Positions 1 through 6,139 of a DNA stretch of 12,454 nt are shown here, piece after piece. The translations under genes were made by a program, and so were the position numbers. Position 1 is the stretch's first letter. Each line of letters starts with the position of its first letter. The stretch is from CAVVNC01 sp963750015 (GTDB taxonomy: Bacteria > Desulfobacterota > Syntrophorhabdia > Syntrophorhabdales > WCHB1-27), in contig CAVVPU010000076.1 of the NCBI GenBank assembly GCA_963750015.1, positions 1 through 12,454 on the forward strand. The letters run 5' to 3'. A model generated the notes under the pieces. It made no database searches. It saw only the letters and a program-made list of their open reading frames with translations, and was not told the DNA's origin.

Positions 1-3
1 TTT

Positions 4-645
4 CTAAATCATAAGTGAGTTTATTATCCAGGGCCATGCAACTATGGACCTGATTCGATCCTTATCGCTCTCCATATGTCTCAGCGATGCTTCCAGGTGG
101 TTTTCCAACGCGTCGATGCTCTCGAACACGCGGTTGTGAAAGGATTTCTCCCGAAGGTCGTCCCATAAGTGCTCCATGGGATTGAGTTCCGGTGCGTAGG
201 GCGGGAGAGGAAGGAGTTTCATGTTGCGGGGGACCGAGAGCAGACCCGAGCTATGCCAGCCTGCGCCGTCAAGAATCATGATGATCCGGTCCTTGGGATG
301 TCGGGAAGCTACTTCGTCGAGAAATATCTGCATCATGTCGCCGTTGACGTGGGGGAGGATGAGACTATCGAACTCGCCGTCAGTAGAGACGGCGCCGTAG
401 GCATAGGTGTATTCCCGGGTTACCATGCCCAGGCAGAGAGGACGGGCAGGTTTCGGGCACCAGCACCGCCGGGTATCGGAGATGCGGCCGAAACGCGCTT
501 CATCTTGGAACATTATCCTGAGCGGCCCTTCTTCGGCCCATTCCCGGTCGATTTCCGAGATGATCTCGGGGAATTTTTTTTCCACTCCTCTTGAGCCTCG
601 ACATCGGCCTTTGGGTGCCTCTTGTCCGGGGCAAGTTTTCTCCAC
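4..645 (-). CDS. IS630-family transposase, C-terminal DDE frame (orfB)
   Basis: This frame carries the catalytic domain. Counting from the first Met of the open frame, the acidic triad is intact: D48 in FQDEARFG, D126 in MILDGAGWH and E158 in PELNPMEHLW, the last being the NPxExxW signature of IS630 enzymes. It catalyses cut-and-paste transposition into TA sites. The Met at 645 is unlikely to be a real start: it has no convincing ribosome binding site, and the first 20 or so residues overlap orfA in the wrong frame. Translation most likely enters by a -1 shift near 574-581. The TAG stop at 4-6 lies within the terminal inverted repeat. The alternative is that the A run is a simple inactivating indel and the element is dead. 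Confidence 0.8.
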   Translation of the reverse strand: MEKTCPGQEAPKGRCRGSRGVEKKFPEIISEIDREWAEEGPLRIMFQDEARFGRISDTRRCWCPKPARPLCLGMVTREYTYAYGAVSTDGEFDSLILPHVNGDMMQIFLDEVASRHPKDRIIMILDGAGWHSSGLLSVPRNMKLLPLPPYAPELNPMEHLWDDLREKSFHNRVFESIDALENHLEASLRHMESDKDRIRSIVAWPWIINSLMI

Positions 646-1055
646 CCGTGACGGTGGAGAAGGTTGTAGGCAGAAGCTAGGGCCGTTCTCCGCTCGAGCC
701 GTTTATCGAGTTCTTGCTTGATCTCGCCGACAACGAGGATGCCTCCTTTGGAGGCCTTCTCGAAGAAGGGGGCAAGAAAGGCCACTTCTTCCTCGAAACT
801 CATGTTCTCGCGCCGCCGGCCTCCGCGAAGCTTCTTCTTGTGATGCTTTCCCTGAGCACGGACGAACTCTGATCGCAGATGACTCGCCCATCCCTTGGAA
901 ACGCCGATGACGGCGCCGGTGCGCTCCATCGAAAAGCCGTATTCCAGGGGCAGCACCACTGCTTGCGCCTGCCGGAGTTCTTCAACCGTGCGGGCCTTGA
1001 ATAGAAGCTCCTTTGCCTTCTCCAGCACTTCTTTGCCACGTGGCGTTCTCGCCAT
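513..1055 (-). CDS. IS630-family transposase, N-terminal frame (orfA)
   Basis: This frame encodes the DNA-binding part of an IS630/Tc1-mariner transposase. Residues about 25-75 read as a helix-turn-helix, with an LRQAQAV helix followed by GAVIGVSKGWASHLR. Residues about 85-145 are a second winged-helix-like region ending in YNLLHRHGWRK, typical of the IS630 family just before the catalytic domain. The ATG at 1055 has a strong ribosome binding site, AGGAGGTG, a few bases upstream. After the AAAAAAAA run at 574-581 the frame loses family similarity and ends in a short basic tail. The catalytic half continues in the -1 frame, so the working product is probably a fusion of this frame with the next entry, about 350 residues, which is a normal length for the family. 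Confidence 0.8.
   Translation of the reverse strand: MARTPRGKEVLEKAKELLFKARTVEELRQAQAVVLPLEYGFSMERTGAVIGVSKGWASHLRSEFVRAQGKHHKKKLRGGRRRENMSFEEEVAFLAPFFEKASKGGILVVGEIKQELDKRLERRTALASAYNLLHRHGWRKLAPDKRHPKADVEAQEEWKKNSPRSSRKSTGNGPKKGRSG
574..581 (-). other. A8 slippery run, probable -1 frameshift site of the IS630 transposase
   Basis: The coding strand reads GAG TGG AAA AAA AAT TCC in the orfA frame. Stepping back one base gives GTG GAA AAA AAA TTC, which joins family-like sequence on both sides without loss. Eight A in a row allow ribosomal or transcriptional slippage. Part of the IS630 family is known to carry two-frame transposases. Whether this is programmed or a mutation cannot be told from the sequence alone. 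Confidence 0.6.
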
Positions 1056-1094
1056 ATGCTCACCTCCTGTGAGATGAGCATATTATTACATATT

Positions 1095-1105
1095 TGATTT
1101 AGAAA
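1095..1105. repeat. Right terminal inverted repeat of the IS630 element
   Basis: TGATTTAGAAA is the exact reverse complement of TTTCTAAATCA at 1-11. It lies 40 bases upstream of the orfA start codon, where the transposase-proximal end should be. Confidence 0.65.
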
Positions 1106-1245
1106 TGGAATCAGTGACGGTTCTCAATAGCGAGCATTTGACTTGTTGAGACGCCTTCGGTACCCCGAACGAGTCAGCGATCACCGCCTTTCTTTTCCAA
1201 ACGGCCCAAAGCTCCAAAGAACTGTCATTGACAATATGGCCCCCG
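1106..1245. other. Remnant of host DNA between the IS630 and IS21 elements
   Basis: About 140 bases with no supported complete gene. Removing the IS21 element and one copy of its CCCCG duplication joins this stretch to 3775 onward. The minus strand then stays open from about 3830 to the IS630 end, with a segment reading GGHIVNDSSLELWAVW. I do not recognise it, and it may be a fragment of a disrupted gene. A short palindrome, TGTCA-T-TGACA, sits at 1223-1233. Confidence 0.35.
1241..1245. repeat. Target-site duplication of the IS21 element, left copy
   Basis: CCCCG directly precedes the TGTC left end at 1246. The same five bases follow the GACA right end at 3770-3774. Five bases falls within the 4-8 bp usual for IS21. 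Confidence 0.75.
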
Positions 1246-1329
1246 TGTCGAGGGCCATGGTATATACCCACTTTGGGGCCATCGGGGCCAAGGTAATTCC
1301 ACAGTAGCAGGGCCAAGGTAATTCCCCAC
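1246..1329. repeat. Left end of IS21: three terminal repeats
   Basis: Repeat copies lie at 1246-1271 (outermost), 1284-1302 and 1310-1329. The inner two share GGGCCAAGGTAATTCC. They are the expected binding sites of the IstA transposase. The istA promoter should lie between here and the AGGAGG at 1391-1396. Confidence 0.7.
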
Positions 1330-1400
1330 TTTGTTCCGCCTCCGAAGGTGGACACGAATAGGCATGATTTCTGCCACTCCTTGCGGAGTGAGGAGGGATC

Positions 1401-2954
1401 ATGGCAAGGAGGGATATACCGATGAACGAGGTTGTGGAGACCATCTACCAGTGGCACAAAGGAATGAAGATCCAGCACATCAGCAGGTCCTTGGGGTTGG
1501 ACAGAAAGACCGTGAGAAAGTACGTCGGCATCGCGGAAACCCTGGGGATCACGCAATCGGGACTTTTGCCCGATGAGCAGGAGCTCGTGGGTAAATTGAG
1601 GGGCCTCTTGGGTGCCCAGGCATGCTCCTTCGAGACGCCGGCCCTCGATCTCATCAATCGTCACAGGGACGAGATCAAAGAGCTCCTCGATGACAAGGAG
1701 ATGACAGGTAAGCAGGTGTGGAGGCTCCTTAAGGAGAACCACGGCATCCACGTCGGCTACTCGACGATCAAGCGCTATCTTCGCGCGGAGTTCGCCTTCG
1801 GCAGGACCAAGGCCACGGTCCGCATCGAGACCCCTCCCGGCCTTGAGGCGCAAGTGGACTTCGGTTTCGCGGGGCTTATGTACGATGCCGAGAGGAAGAG
1901 ACACAAGGCCTGGGCCTTCATCATGACCCTTTCTTCGAGCCGCCACAAGTTCGTCCGCTTCGTCTTCCATCAAGACATCGACATGTGGCTCGACTGCCAC
2001 GAGCGGGCTTTCGCCTTCTTCGGTGGAGTGCCAAAAAGAGTAATCCTCGACAATTTGAAATCAGGCGTTTTGAAGCCCGACATCTACGACCCCACCATCA
2101 ACAGGGCCTATGCCGATATGGAGCGCTTCTTCGGCTTTGTGGCCGATCCGGCCAAGGTGGGTCTAGCTCAACACAAAGGCAAGGTGGAGAGAGCGGTCCC
2201 CATAGTACGCAAGCATCTCCTCGCGGGCAGGACCTTCGCCGACGTCAATGAGGCGAACGAGCGGGCCCTTCGTTGGTGCAAGGAAGAGATTGGCATGGAG
2301 GTCCACGGGACGACGAAGAAGAAGCCGTATCCCACCTTTCTTGCCGAGGAAAGAGCGCATCTTATGTCCCTGCCTGTGGCCCCTTTCGAGCGGCCCCTGT
2401 GGAAGGAGTGCACCGTCCACCCCGACCACCACATCGTCTTCGACAAGTCCTACTATTCTCTGCCCACGAGATATATAGGGAGAAAGGTATGGGCGAAGGG
2501 GACGCAGAAGGTCACCGAGATCTTCTTAGACCAGGAGCGCATCAAAGTCCACTCCCGTTCCCATAGCCCTGGCCGGTGGGTCACGGACCAGACGGACTAT
2601 CCTCCGGAGAAGCTCGCCTTTCTCATGGCGACGCCCACATGGTGCAGGAAGAAGGCAGCCGAGTTCGGTCCCTCTACAGAGGCGCTCATCACCGCCATCC
2701 TGAAAGAAAGCGCTATGAAGAACCTGCGTAAGGCCCAGGCTATCCTACGTCTCGCGGAGAAGTACTCGGGCGATATCGAGAAGGTGGCAGAAAGAGCGAT
2801 GAGCTACGGCGCCACGAGGTATAAGAGCATCAAGGCCATGCTCGAGAACGGCATAGCCGATGACCAGCCGACACATAGAGCACCGCTCTCCGACCTCGGG
2901 CAGCGGTTCCTCCGAGAACCCTCGTACTTCAGCAGGGAGGTGCGCCATGATTGA
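1401..2954 (+). CDS. istA: IS21-family transposase IstA
   Basis: IstA is the DDE transposase of IS21; it binds the terminal repeats and does strand transfer. The N-terminus (residues about 8-50) is a helix-turn-helix with ISRSLGLDRKTVRKYV, and a second DNA-binding region covers about 100-130. The retroviral-integrase core has D153 in QVDFGFAG, D217 in VILDNLKSGV and E263 in HKGKVERAV, all at the expected sites. The region after residue 330 matches the Mu-transposase-like C-terminal domain of the family. At 517 residues the length is normal. The ATG at 1401 has AGGAGG just upstream. The stop overlaps the istB start by eight bases, so the two genes are translationally coupled. Confidence 0.95.
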   Translation: MARRDIPMNEVVETIYQWHKGMKIQHISRSLGLDRKTVRKYVGIAETLGITQSGLLPDEQELVGKLRGLLGAQACSFETPALDLINRHRDEIKELLDDKEMTGKQVWRLLKENHGIHVGYSTIKRYLRAEFAFGRTKATVRIETPPGLEAQVDFGFAGLMYDAERKRHKAWAFIMTLSSSRHKFVRFVFHQDIDMWLDCHERAFAFFGGVPKRVILDNLKSGVLKPDIYDPTINRAYADMERFFGFVADPAKVGLAQHKGKVERAVPIVRKHLLAGRTFADVNEANERALRWCKEEIGMEVHGTTKKKPYPTFLAEERAHLMSLPVAPFERPLWKECTVHPDHHIVFDKSYYSLPTRYIGRKVWAKGTQKVTEIFLDQERIKVHSRSHSPGRWVTDQTDYPPEKLAFLMATPTWCRKKAAEFGPSTEALITAILKESAMKNLRKAQAILRLAEKYSGDIEKVAERAMSYGATRYKSIKAMLENGIADDQPTHRAPLSDLGQRFLREPSYFSREVRHD

Positions 2955-3693
2955 TCACCACCTCATGGCAGATCTCCGCAAGCTCAAGCTCGGCGGTTTT
3001 GGGGAGACCCTTGAGCTCAGGGTGGCGCAGGCCGAAAAAGACGAGCTCTCCCACCTTGCCTTCCTTACGCTCATGGTCCAGGACGAGATCGAGAGGAGAG
3101 AGGCAAAGAAGCTCACCGTGAGAATAGAGAAGGCGTCCTTCGAAGAACAGAAGACCTTGGAGGAGTTCGACTTCGCCTTCAACCCGAAGATCAAGCGAGG
3201 GGCCATTACCGATCTTGCCACGTGTCTCTTCGTCGAGAAGAGAGAGCATGTCCTCATCTATGGCCGGGCGGGCGTGGGGAAGACCCATCTTGCCGAGGCA
3301 CTCGGTCACGAGGCGTGCAGGAGGGGATATCATGTCCTCTTCGTGAAGGCGGTCAAGATGCTCAGGCACCTCTTCGCCTCGCGCGCCGATCAGTCGTGGG
3401 AAAAGCAGATCAAGAAGTACCTTTACCCTGATCTTTTGATCATTGATGACTTCGGGCTCAGCGCGCTCACGCCAATCCAGGCCGAGGACATCTACGAGGT
3501 CATCACGGAGCGCCATTTAAAATCATCGATTATCATCACGAGCAACCGGCCGCCGCAGGACTGGGTCGGTCTGTTCCCTGATCCGGTCATGGCCAACTCG
3601 GCGCTCGACCGCCTTGCTCACCATGCTCATCATATTATGATCGATGAAGGAGAGTCTTATAGGAAGAAGCTCAGTCCTAAGACACGGCAGTAA
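2947..3693 (+). CDS. istB: IS21-family helper ATPase IstB
   Basis: IstB is a DnaC-like AAA+ ATPase that assembles on target DNA and stimulates IstA. Walker A is GRAGVGKTH (residues 106-114), Walker B is LLIIDDFG (163-170), a sensor-1 SN is at 199-200 and a probable arginine finger lies in SALDRL (R222). The start at 2947 was chosen over an in-frame ATG 87 bases upstream because GGGAGGTG lies just before it, it overlaps the end of istA as in other IS21 elements, and the usual IstB N-terminus begins here. At 248 residues it is full length. The C-terminus is followed directly by the right end of the element. Confidence 0.95.
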   Translation: MIDHHLMADLRKLKLGGFGETLELRVAQAEKDELSHLAFLTLMVQDEIERREAKKLTVRIEKASFEEQKTLEEFDFAFNPKIKRGAITDLATCLFVEKREHVLIYGRAGVGKTHLAEALGHEACRRGYHVLFVKAVKMLRHLFASRADQSWEKQIKKYLYPDLLIIDDFGLSALTPIQAEDIYEVITERHLKSSIIITSNRPPQDWVGLFPDPVMANSALDRLAHHAHHIMIDEGESYRKKLSPKTRQ

Positions 3694-3718
3694 CTACCAC
3701 CACCGGATGCGGGGAAAA

Positions 3719-3769
3719 GTGGGGATTTGCCGCGGCCCCGGGGGTGGGGAATTACCGTGGTCCTTGACA
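3719..3769. repeat. Right end of IS21: two inverted terminal repeats
   Basis: 3744-3769 is the outer repeat, inverted relative to 1246-1271 and ending GACA. 3719-3739 is an inner inverted copy with GTGGGGATTTGCCGCGGCC. Having fewer repeats on the right than on the left is common in IS21. Confidence 0.7.
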
Positions 3770-3774
3770 CCCCG
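3770..3774. repeat. Target-site duplication of the IS21 element, right copy
   Basis: CCCCG here is identical to 1241-1245 and abuts the GACA end of the element. Confidence 0.75.
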
Positions 3775-4040
3775 TTCGTCATCCCACAATGGTCTCTCTT
3801 GCAGTCACGGAGCCGCTCATCATACCGCTAAAACCGTCAATTGCGGGGAAACAACTTCATCTTCATCGGTGCTCCCGGAGGCGGCTGGGGTTAAAGATAT
3901 CTATTCCCGAACACAAAAAACGCCACTTGACCTATGAGGGATATACTGGGCAATCGGTTCGAGCAATTGCCCAGTATATCCGCTTCAAGGAAATATGATT
4001 ATCACGATATGTACCCCAGTTCTCAACATACGCTGGGAAT
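3775..4040. other. Gene-free remnant between IS21 and the IS200-type element
   Basis: No supported gene. The plus strand has a short open frame from the ATG at 3789, without a good ribosome binding site and unlike any family I recognise. Another frame around 3853-3895 reads FIFIGAPGGGWG and then stops. It faintly recalls a P-loop N-terminus but is too short to call. The main structural feature is the palindrome at 3939-3981. Confidence 0.4.
3939..3981. repeat. Perfect 16-bp-arm palindrome with 11-base loop
   Basis: GGATATACTGGGCAAT at 3939-3954 is the exact reverse complement of 3966-3981; the loop is CGGTTCGAGCA. Neither strand has a U-rich tract after the stem, so it is not a standard intrinsic terminator. 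It lies about 65 bases outside the outer hairpin of the IS200-type element. Confidence 0.8.
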
Positions 4041-4046
4041 TAACTA

Positions 4047-4066
4047 CCCCGCAGCAAGCTGCGAGG
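4047..4066. repeat. Subterminal hairpin of the IS200-type element, 3' (right-end) side
   Basis: The stem CGCAG (4050-4054) pairs with CTGCG (4059-4063) around the loop CAAG, and CC/GG pairs add to it outside one mismatch. It lies just beyond the tnpA stop codon on the minus strand. Confidence 0.6.
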
Positions 4067-4076
4067 TATAAAAGAC

Positions 4077-4532
4077 CTAAACAACAAACCCGTCGAAGAG
4101 CGTGAGCTGGCCTCGGTGTATCTGGTGATACGTTCTTCCTTGCTTCTGCACGTACTCCTTAATCACCTTTTCATTACCGTATTGCCCCACGGTGTTCGCG
4201 TAATAGCCGCTTGTCCAAAACTTTCCGCCCCAGAGCATTTTCTTCACCTCCGCGTGGGTCCGGAATATCTCCCTCGCGGTGATGCTTTTGATGATCTGCA
4301 CAATGGTCTTCGGTGACATCATCGGAACGCTCTGAACGAGGAAATGAACATGATCCTCATCGGCGCCAATCTCCACGAAATGAATCTCGTGTCGTTCCGC
4401 AATACCCATGCAGACCTCTTTGAGGGTATTTTCCACTGCTTCGGTAAATACCTTTCTCCTGTACTTCGCCGGGCATACGATATGGTAGAGGAGAAGCGTC
4501 TTGTTGTGTCGCTTGAAAATATGTTCGCTCAC
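4077..4532 (-). CDS. tnpA: IS200/IS605-family Y1 transposase TnpA
   Basis: This is a small single-strand DNA transposase of the HUH superfamily (151 residues, normal for IS200 TnpA). The N-terminal YHIVCPAKYRRKVF is the family signature. The HUH motif is H61-V-H63 in DEDHVHFLV, and the nucleophilic tyrosine is Y127 in KVIKEYVQKQG. GGKFWTSGYYANTVG between them is also typical. All catalytic residues are present. The start is a GTG at 4532 with a weak GGAG about 12 bases upstream; poor initiation is usual for these elements, which limit their own transposase. The TAG stop is at 4077-4079. Confidence 0.93.
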   Translation of the reverse strand: MSEHIFKRHNKTLLLYHIVCPAKYRRKVFTEAVENTLKEVCMGIAERHEIHFVEIGADEDHVHFLVQSVPMMSPKTIVQIIKSITAREIFRTHAEVKKMLWGGKFWTSGYYANTVGQYGNEKVIKEYVQKQGRTYHQIHRGQLTLFDGFVV

Positions 4533-4585
4533 CCACCTATTCTACTCCATGCCCCGCTTCATTGCGATGCTCACAGAAAAGGCAT

Positions 4586-4606
4586 CCGCGCAGCAGAGCT
4601 GCGTGG
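4586..4606. repeat. Subterminal hairpin of the IS200-type element, 5' (left-end) side
   Basis: CCGCGCAG (4586-4593) pairs with CTGCGTGG (4599-4606), including one G-U pair, around a CAGAG loop. The core CGCAG/CTGCG stem matches the hairpin at the other end of the element. Confidence 0.6.
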
Positions 4607-4639
4607 AATGTTCTGATTCAAAACAGGTGGCCACGCCTA

Positions 4640-4667
4640 TTAAGAAATTTTGCGTTTGCGCCGACGA
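4640..4667 (+). promoter_or_regulatory. Possible sigma-28 (FliA)-like promoter for cheY-cheX
   Basis: TTAAGAAA (4640-4647) is followed after 12 bases by GCCGACGA (4660-4667). The flagellar sigma-28 consensus is TAAA(GTTT)-N11-GCCGATAA, so the -10 half is a fair match while the -35 half and the spacing are imperfect. It is on the correct strand about 110 bases before cheY. Confidence 0.25.
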
Positions 4668-4767
4668 CTATCACAGAGAGTTCCGCAGTGGGATACCACA
4701 CCTGCCTATCATATTCGTCGGCAGAAGGTTCCTTATGGTCCGGGCTTATACTTTGAGAATACATCAT

Positions 4768-4772
4768 GGAGG
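4768..4772 (+). promoter_or_regulatory. Ribosome binding site that decides the cheY start
   Basis: GGAGG here sits five bases before GTG at 4778. It overlaps the upstream in-frame ATG (4766), which has no good site of its own. The GTG is therefore preferred. Confidence 0.55.
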
Positions 4773-4777
4773 GTACC

Positions 4778-5164
4778 GTGGGGAAAACATTGGTCGTCGA
4801 CGATTTTGCAACCATGCGTAAGATCGTCAGGAACGTGCTGAAGCAGATCGACATTACCAACGTCGCGGAAGCTGAAAACGGCAAGATGGCGCTCGACATA
4901 CTCAAAAAGGATCCTGTGGATTTCGAGCTTATCGTGAGCGACTGGATCATGCCGGTGATGACCGGCATAGACTTTCTCAAAGCCTGTAAGGAAGATGACG
5001 CGGTTCGAAAGATCCCCTTCGTCATGGTCACCGCCGAGGCCCAGAAGGACAGCGTCTTGGAGGCCATAAAGGCCGGGGTGGACAACTATATCGTAAAACC
5101 GTTCACGCCCGATAAACTTCAGGAAGCGATTCAGAAAGCTCGAGCCAAAGCGCAGCACCCGTAG
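4778..5164 (+). CDS. cheY: Chemotaxis response regulator CheY
   Basis: A stand-alone receiver domain of 128 residues, the usual CheY length. CheA phosphorylates it and the phosphorylated form binds the flagellar switch to change rotation. The active site is intact: D8 and D9 (VVDDF) bind Mg, D55 in VSDWIMP is the phosphoacceptor, T85 (VMVTAEA) and K107 (IVKPF) complete the switch, and Y104 corresponds to the CheY signalling tyrosine. VVDDFATMRKIVRNVL is very close to classical CheY and argues for a true chemotaxis regulator over a generic receiver. The GTG at 4778 was chosen on its GGAGG; the ATG at 4766 would add four residues. cheX follows after 15 bases, so the pair is very likely one transcript. 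Confidence 0.9.
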   Translation: MGKTLVVDDFATMRKIVRNVLKQIDITNVAEAENGKMALDILKKDPVDFELIVSDWIMPVMTGIDFLKACKEDDAVRKIPFVMVTAEAQKDSVLEAIKAGVDNYIVKPFTPDKLQEAIQKARAKAQHP

Positions 5165-5179
5165 AAGGGGGGTCATTCA

Positions 5180-5650
5180 ATGGACGCAAAATTCATCAAT
5201 CCATTCCTCATAGCGACGCAGCATGTATTCAAGACAATGTTGAGTGCGCAGATCAATGTTGGCAAGCCATCGGTCAAGACGAACAATTTGACCCTCGGCG
5301 AGGTAACGGGGGTCATGGGCTTTGCCGGCGACAAGAAAGGGACGTTCACCCTTTCTTTCAGCAGGGAAAGCGCGGCGTACGTTTACAAGACCATGATCGG
5401 GGAGGATGTGTCGACTATCACTCCCGATGTGGTCGATGCCATCGGGGAGCTCACGAATATCATTTCAGGACAGATACGGGTCGAGCTGGAAAAGATCGGT
5501 GTGAACCTTAAAGCCAGCCTTCCCACGGTCATTGTAGGGCAGAACTTGGAGATTAACTTCATTACGCCACTCCCCGTTATCACGCTGCCCTTCAGTTTCG
5601 GTGACGGAGGAACGACGAAGCAGCTCTTTATAGACTTTTCCTTTGAATAG
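5180..5650 (+). CDS. cheX: CheY-P phosphatase CheX
   Basis: CheX belongs to the CheC/CheX/FliY family and dephosphorylates CheY-P, ending the tumble or reversal signal. The catalytic ExxN motif is E90 and N93 within DAIGELTNIISGQIR; a single such motif is expected for CheX, while CheC usually has two. The rest shows the family pattern: MGFAGDKKGTFTLSFS (about 46-61) and a C-terminal beta hairpin ending in a short acidic tail. At 156 residues it is full length. The ATG at 5180 follows a GGGGGG-type ribosome binding site, and cheY ends 15 bases upstream. Its position next to cheY supports them acting as a pair on the same phosphate. Confidence 0.9.
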   Translation: MDAKFINPFLIATQHVFKTMLSAQINVGKPSVKTNNLTLGEVTGVMGFAGDKKGTFTLSFSRESAAYVYKTMIGEDVSTITPDVVDAIGELTNIISGQIRVELEKIGVNLKASLPTVIVGQNLEINFITPLPVITLPFSFGDGGTTKQLFIDFSFE

Positions 5651-5808
5651 AACATCCCGCACCTGAGTGGAGGGGAACATCCAACTGCCGTGAAGCCGGT
5701 GCCGGTCCCCAAACTGGCGCATCCCTCGCGGCACGCACAGCCCAAATTCTTATCCTCCATAATTCCGGGAGCGGGTCGATGAAAAGGGCAGAACCATGGT
5801 TTGCCCGA

Positions 5809-5834
5809 CCATCGCATGAGTGCATGCGGGATGG
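5809..5834. terminator. Stem-loop downstream of cheX, weak terminator candidate
   Basis: CGCATG (5813-5818) pairs with CATGCG (5823-5828) around AGTG. CCAT (5809-5812) pairs with ATGG (5831-5834) across a two-base bulge. There is no T run on either side, so if it ends transcription it is not a canonical intrinsic terminator. It sits between convergent transcripts: cheX from the left and the cysteine-rich gene from the right. Confidence 0.3.
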
Positions 5835-5896
5835 CGGCGTGATAATGAATTGAGAAGCCCCGCGCTATCTCTGGGAGTGTAACTCAATGTGAGAGC

Positions 5897-6139
5897 TCAT
5901 TTCTTCAATTTCTTCGCGATATAGAGCCGAAGCGGGCAATCACAGTAGCGCCCGTTCGCGAAAGACAACAAAAACATGCATTCCTCTGGACTCTCGTCAT
6001 AGCATTTGAGATACGGTTCGCCTGCTATATCTTGAGCTTTACAGAGGGTGCTGAATCCCGATTTGTAGCAGACGAAATTCTTAGGGCAATCGAACTCAGC
6101 AATAATCTGTCTTATTTGTTTCTCGTGATCCGCTTCTAT
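5897..6139 (-). CDS. Small cysteine-rich conserved-looking protein, non-canonical start
   Basis: An 80-residue frame found by translating the minus strand by hand. It contains DCPKNFVCYKSGFSTLCKA near the N-terminus, EECMFL in the middle and YCDCPLRLYIAKKLKK at the C-terminus, with seven cysteines in all. I recall small deltaproteobacterial hypothetical proteins with this pattern but know no function; metal or cluster binding is possible. No ATG, GTG or TTG occurs in frame before the internal Met at residue 55. The best placed start is ATA at 6139, in an ATAG overlap with the bactofilin stop, nine bases after GGAGGG (6149-6154). The frame could instead be a decayed gene that lost its ATG. It is the last gene of the bactofilin transcript. 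Confidence 0.6.
   Translation of the reverse strand: MEADHEKQIRQIIAEFDCPKNFVCYKSGFSTLCKAQDIAGEPYLKCYDESPEECMFLLSFANGRYCDCPLRLYIAKKLKK

Larger units (their letters stand above)
1..1105 (-). mobile_element. IS630-family insertion sequence, left edge at or beyond the window start
   Basis: The element holds one transposase gene in two overlapping frames and is bounded by an 11-base inverted repeat: TTTCTAAATCA at 1-11 and its exact complement at 1095-1105, with weaker similarity further inward. IS630 elements insert at TA and duplicate it. TA dinucleotides occur inside both repeats, at 5-6 and 1100-1101, so the true ends may be there and the repeat may run into flanking sequence. Because the window starts inside the repeat, the outer boundary on that side cannot be fixed. 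Confidence 0.75.
1246..3769 (+). mobile_element. Complete IS21-family insertion sequence (2524 bp)
   Basis: It carries overlapping istA and istB genes between ends that begin TGTC and finish GACA. The outermost 26 bases at each end (1246-1271 and, inverted, 3744-3769) match at about 20 positions by hand alignment. Copies of a related inner repeat, of the form GGCCAAGGTAATTCC, follow at each side; several terminal repeats per end are a hallmark of IS21. CCCCG flanks both ends as a direct repeat. Both proteins have intact catalytic motifs and no frameshift, so the element could be active and its insertion fairly recent. Confidence 0.9.
4040..4615 (-). mobile_element. IS200-type element (IS200/IS605 family), TnpA only
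   Basis: One Y1 transposase gene lies between two subterminal hairpins that share the stem sequence CGCAG/CTGCG (4047-4066 and 4586-4606). IS200/IS605 elements have subterminal palindromes instead of inverted terminal repeats, and TnpA recognises them as single-stranded DNA. The limits given are approximate, since the cleavage sites cannot be fixed without an empty site. No tnpB is present. Confidence 0.65.

Noticed and set aside
3789..3998. 69-codon plus-strand frame between the IS elements
   Set aside because: It runs through the palindrome at 3939-3981, has no ribosome binding site and matches nothing known.
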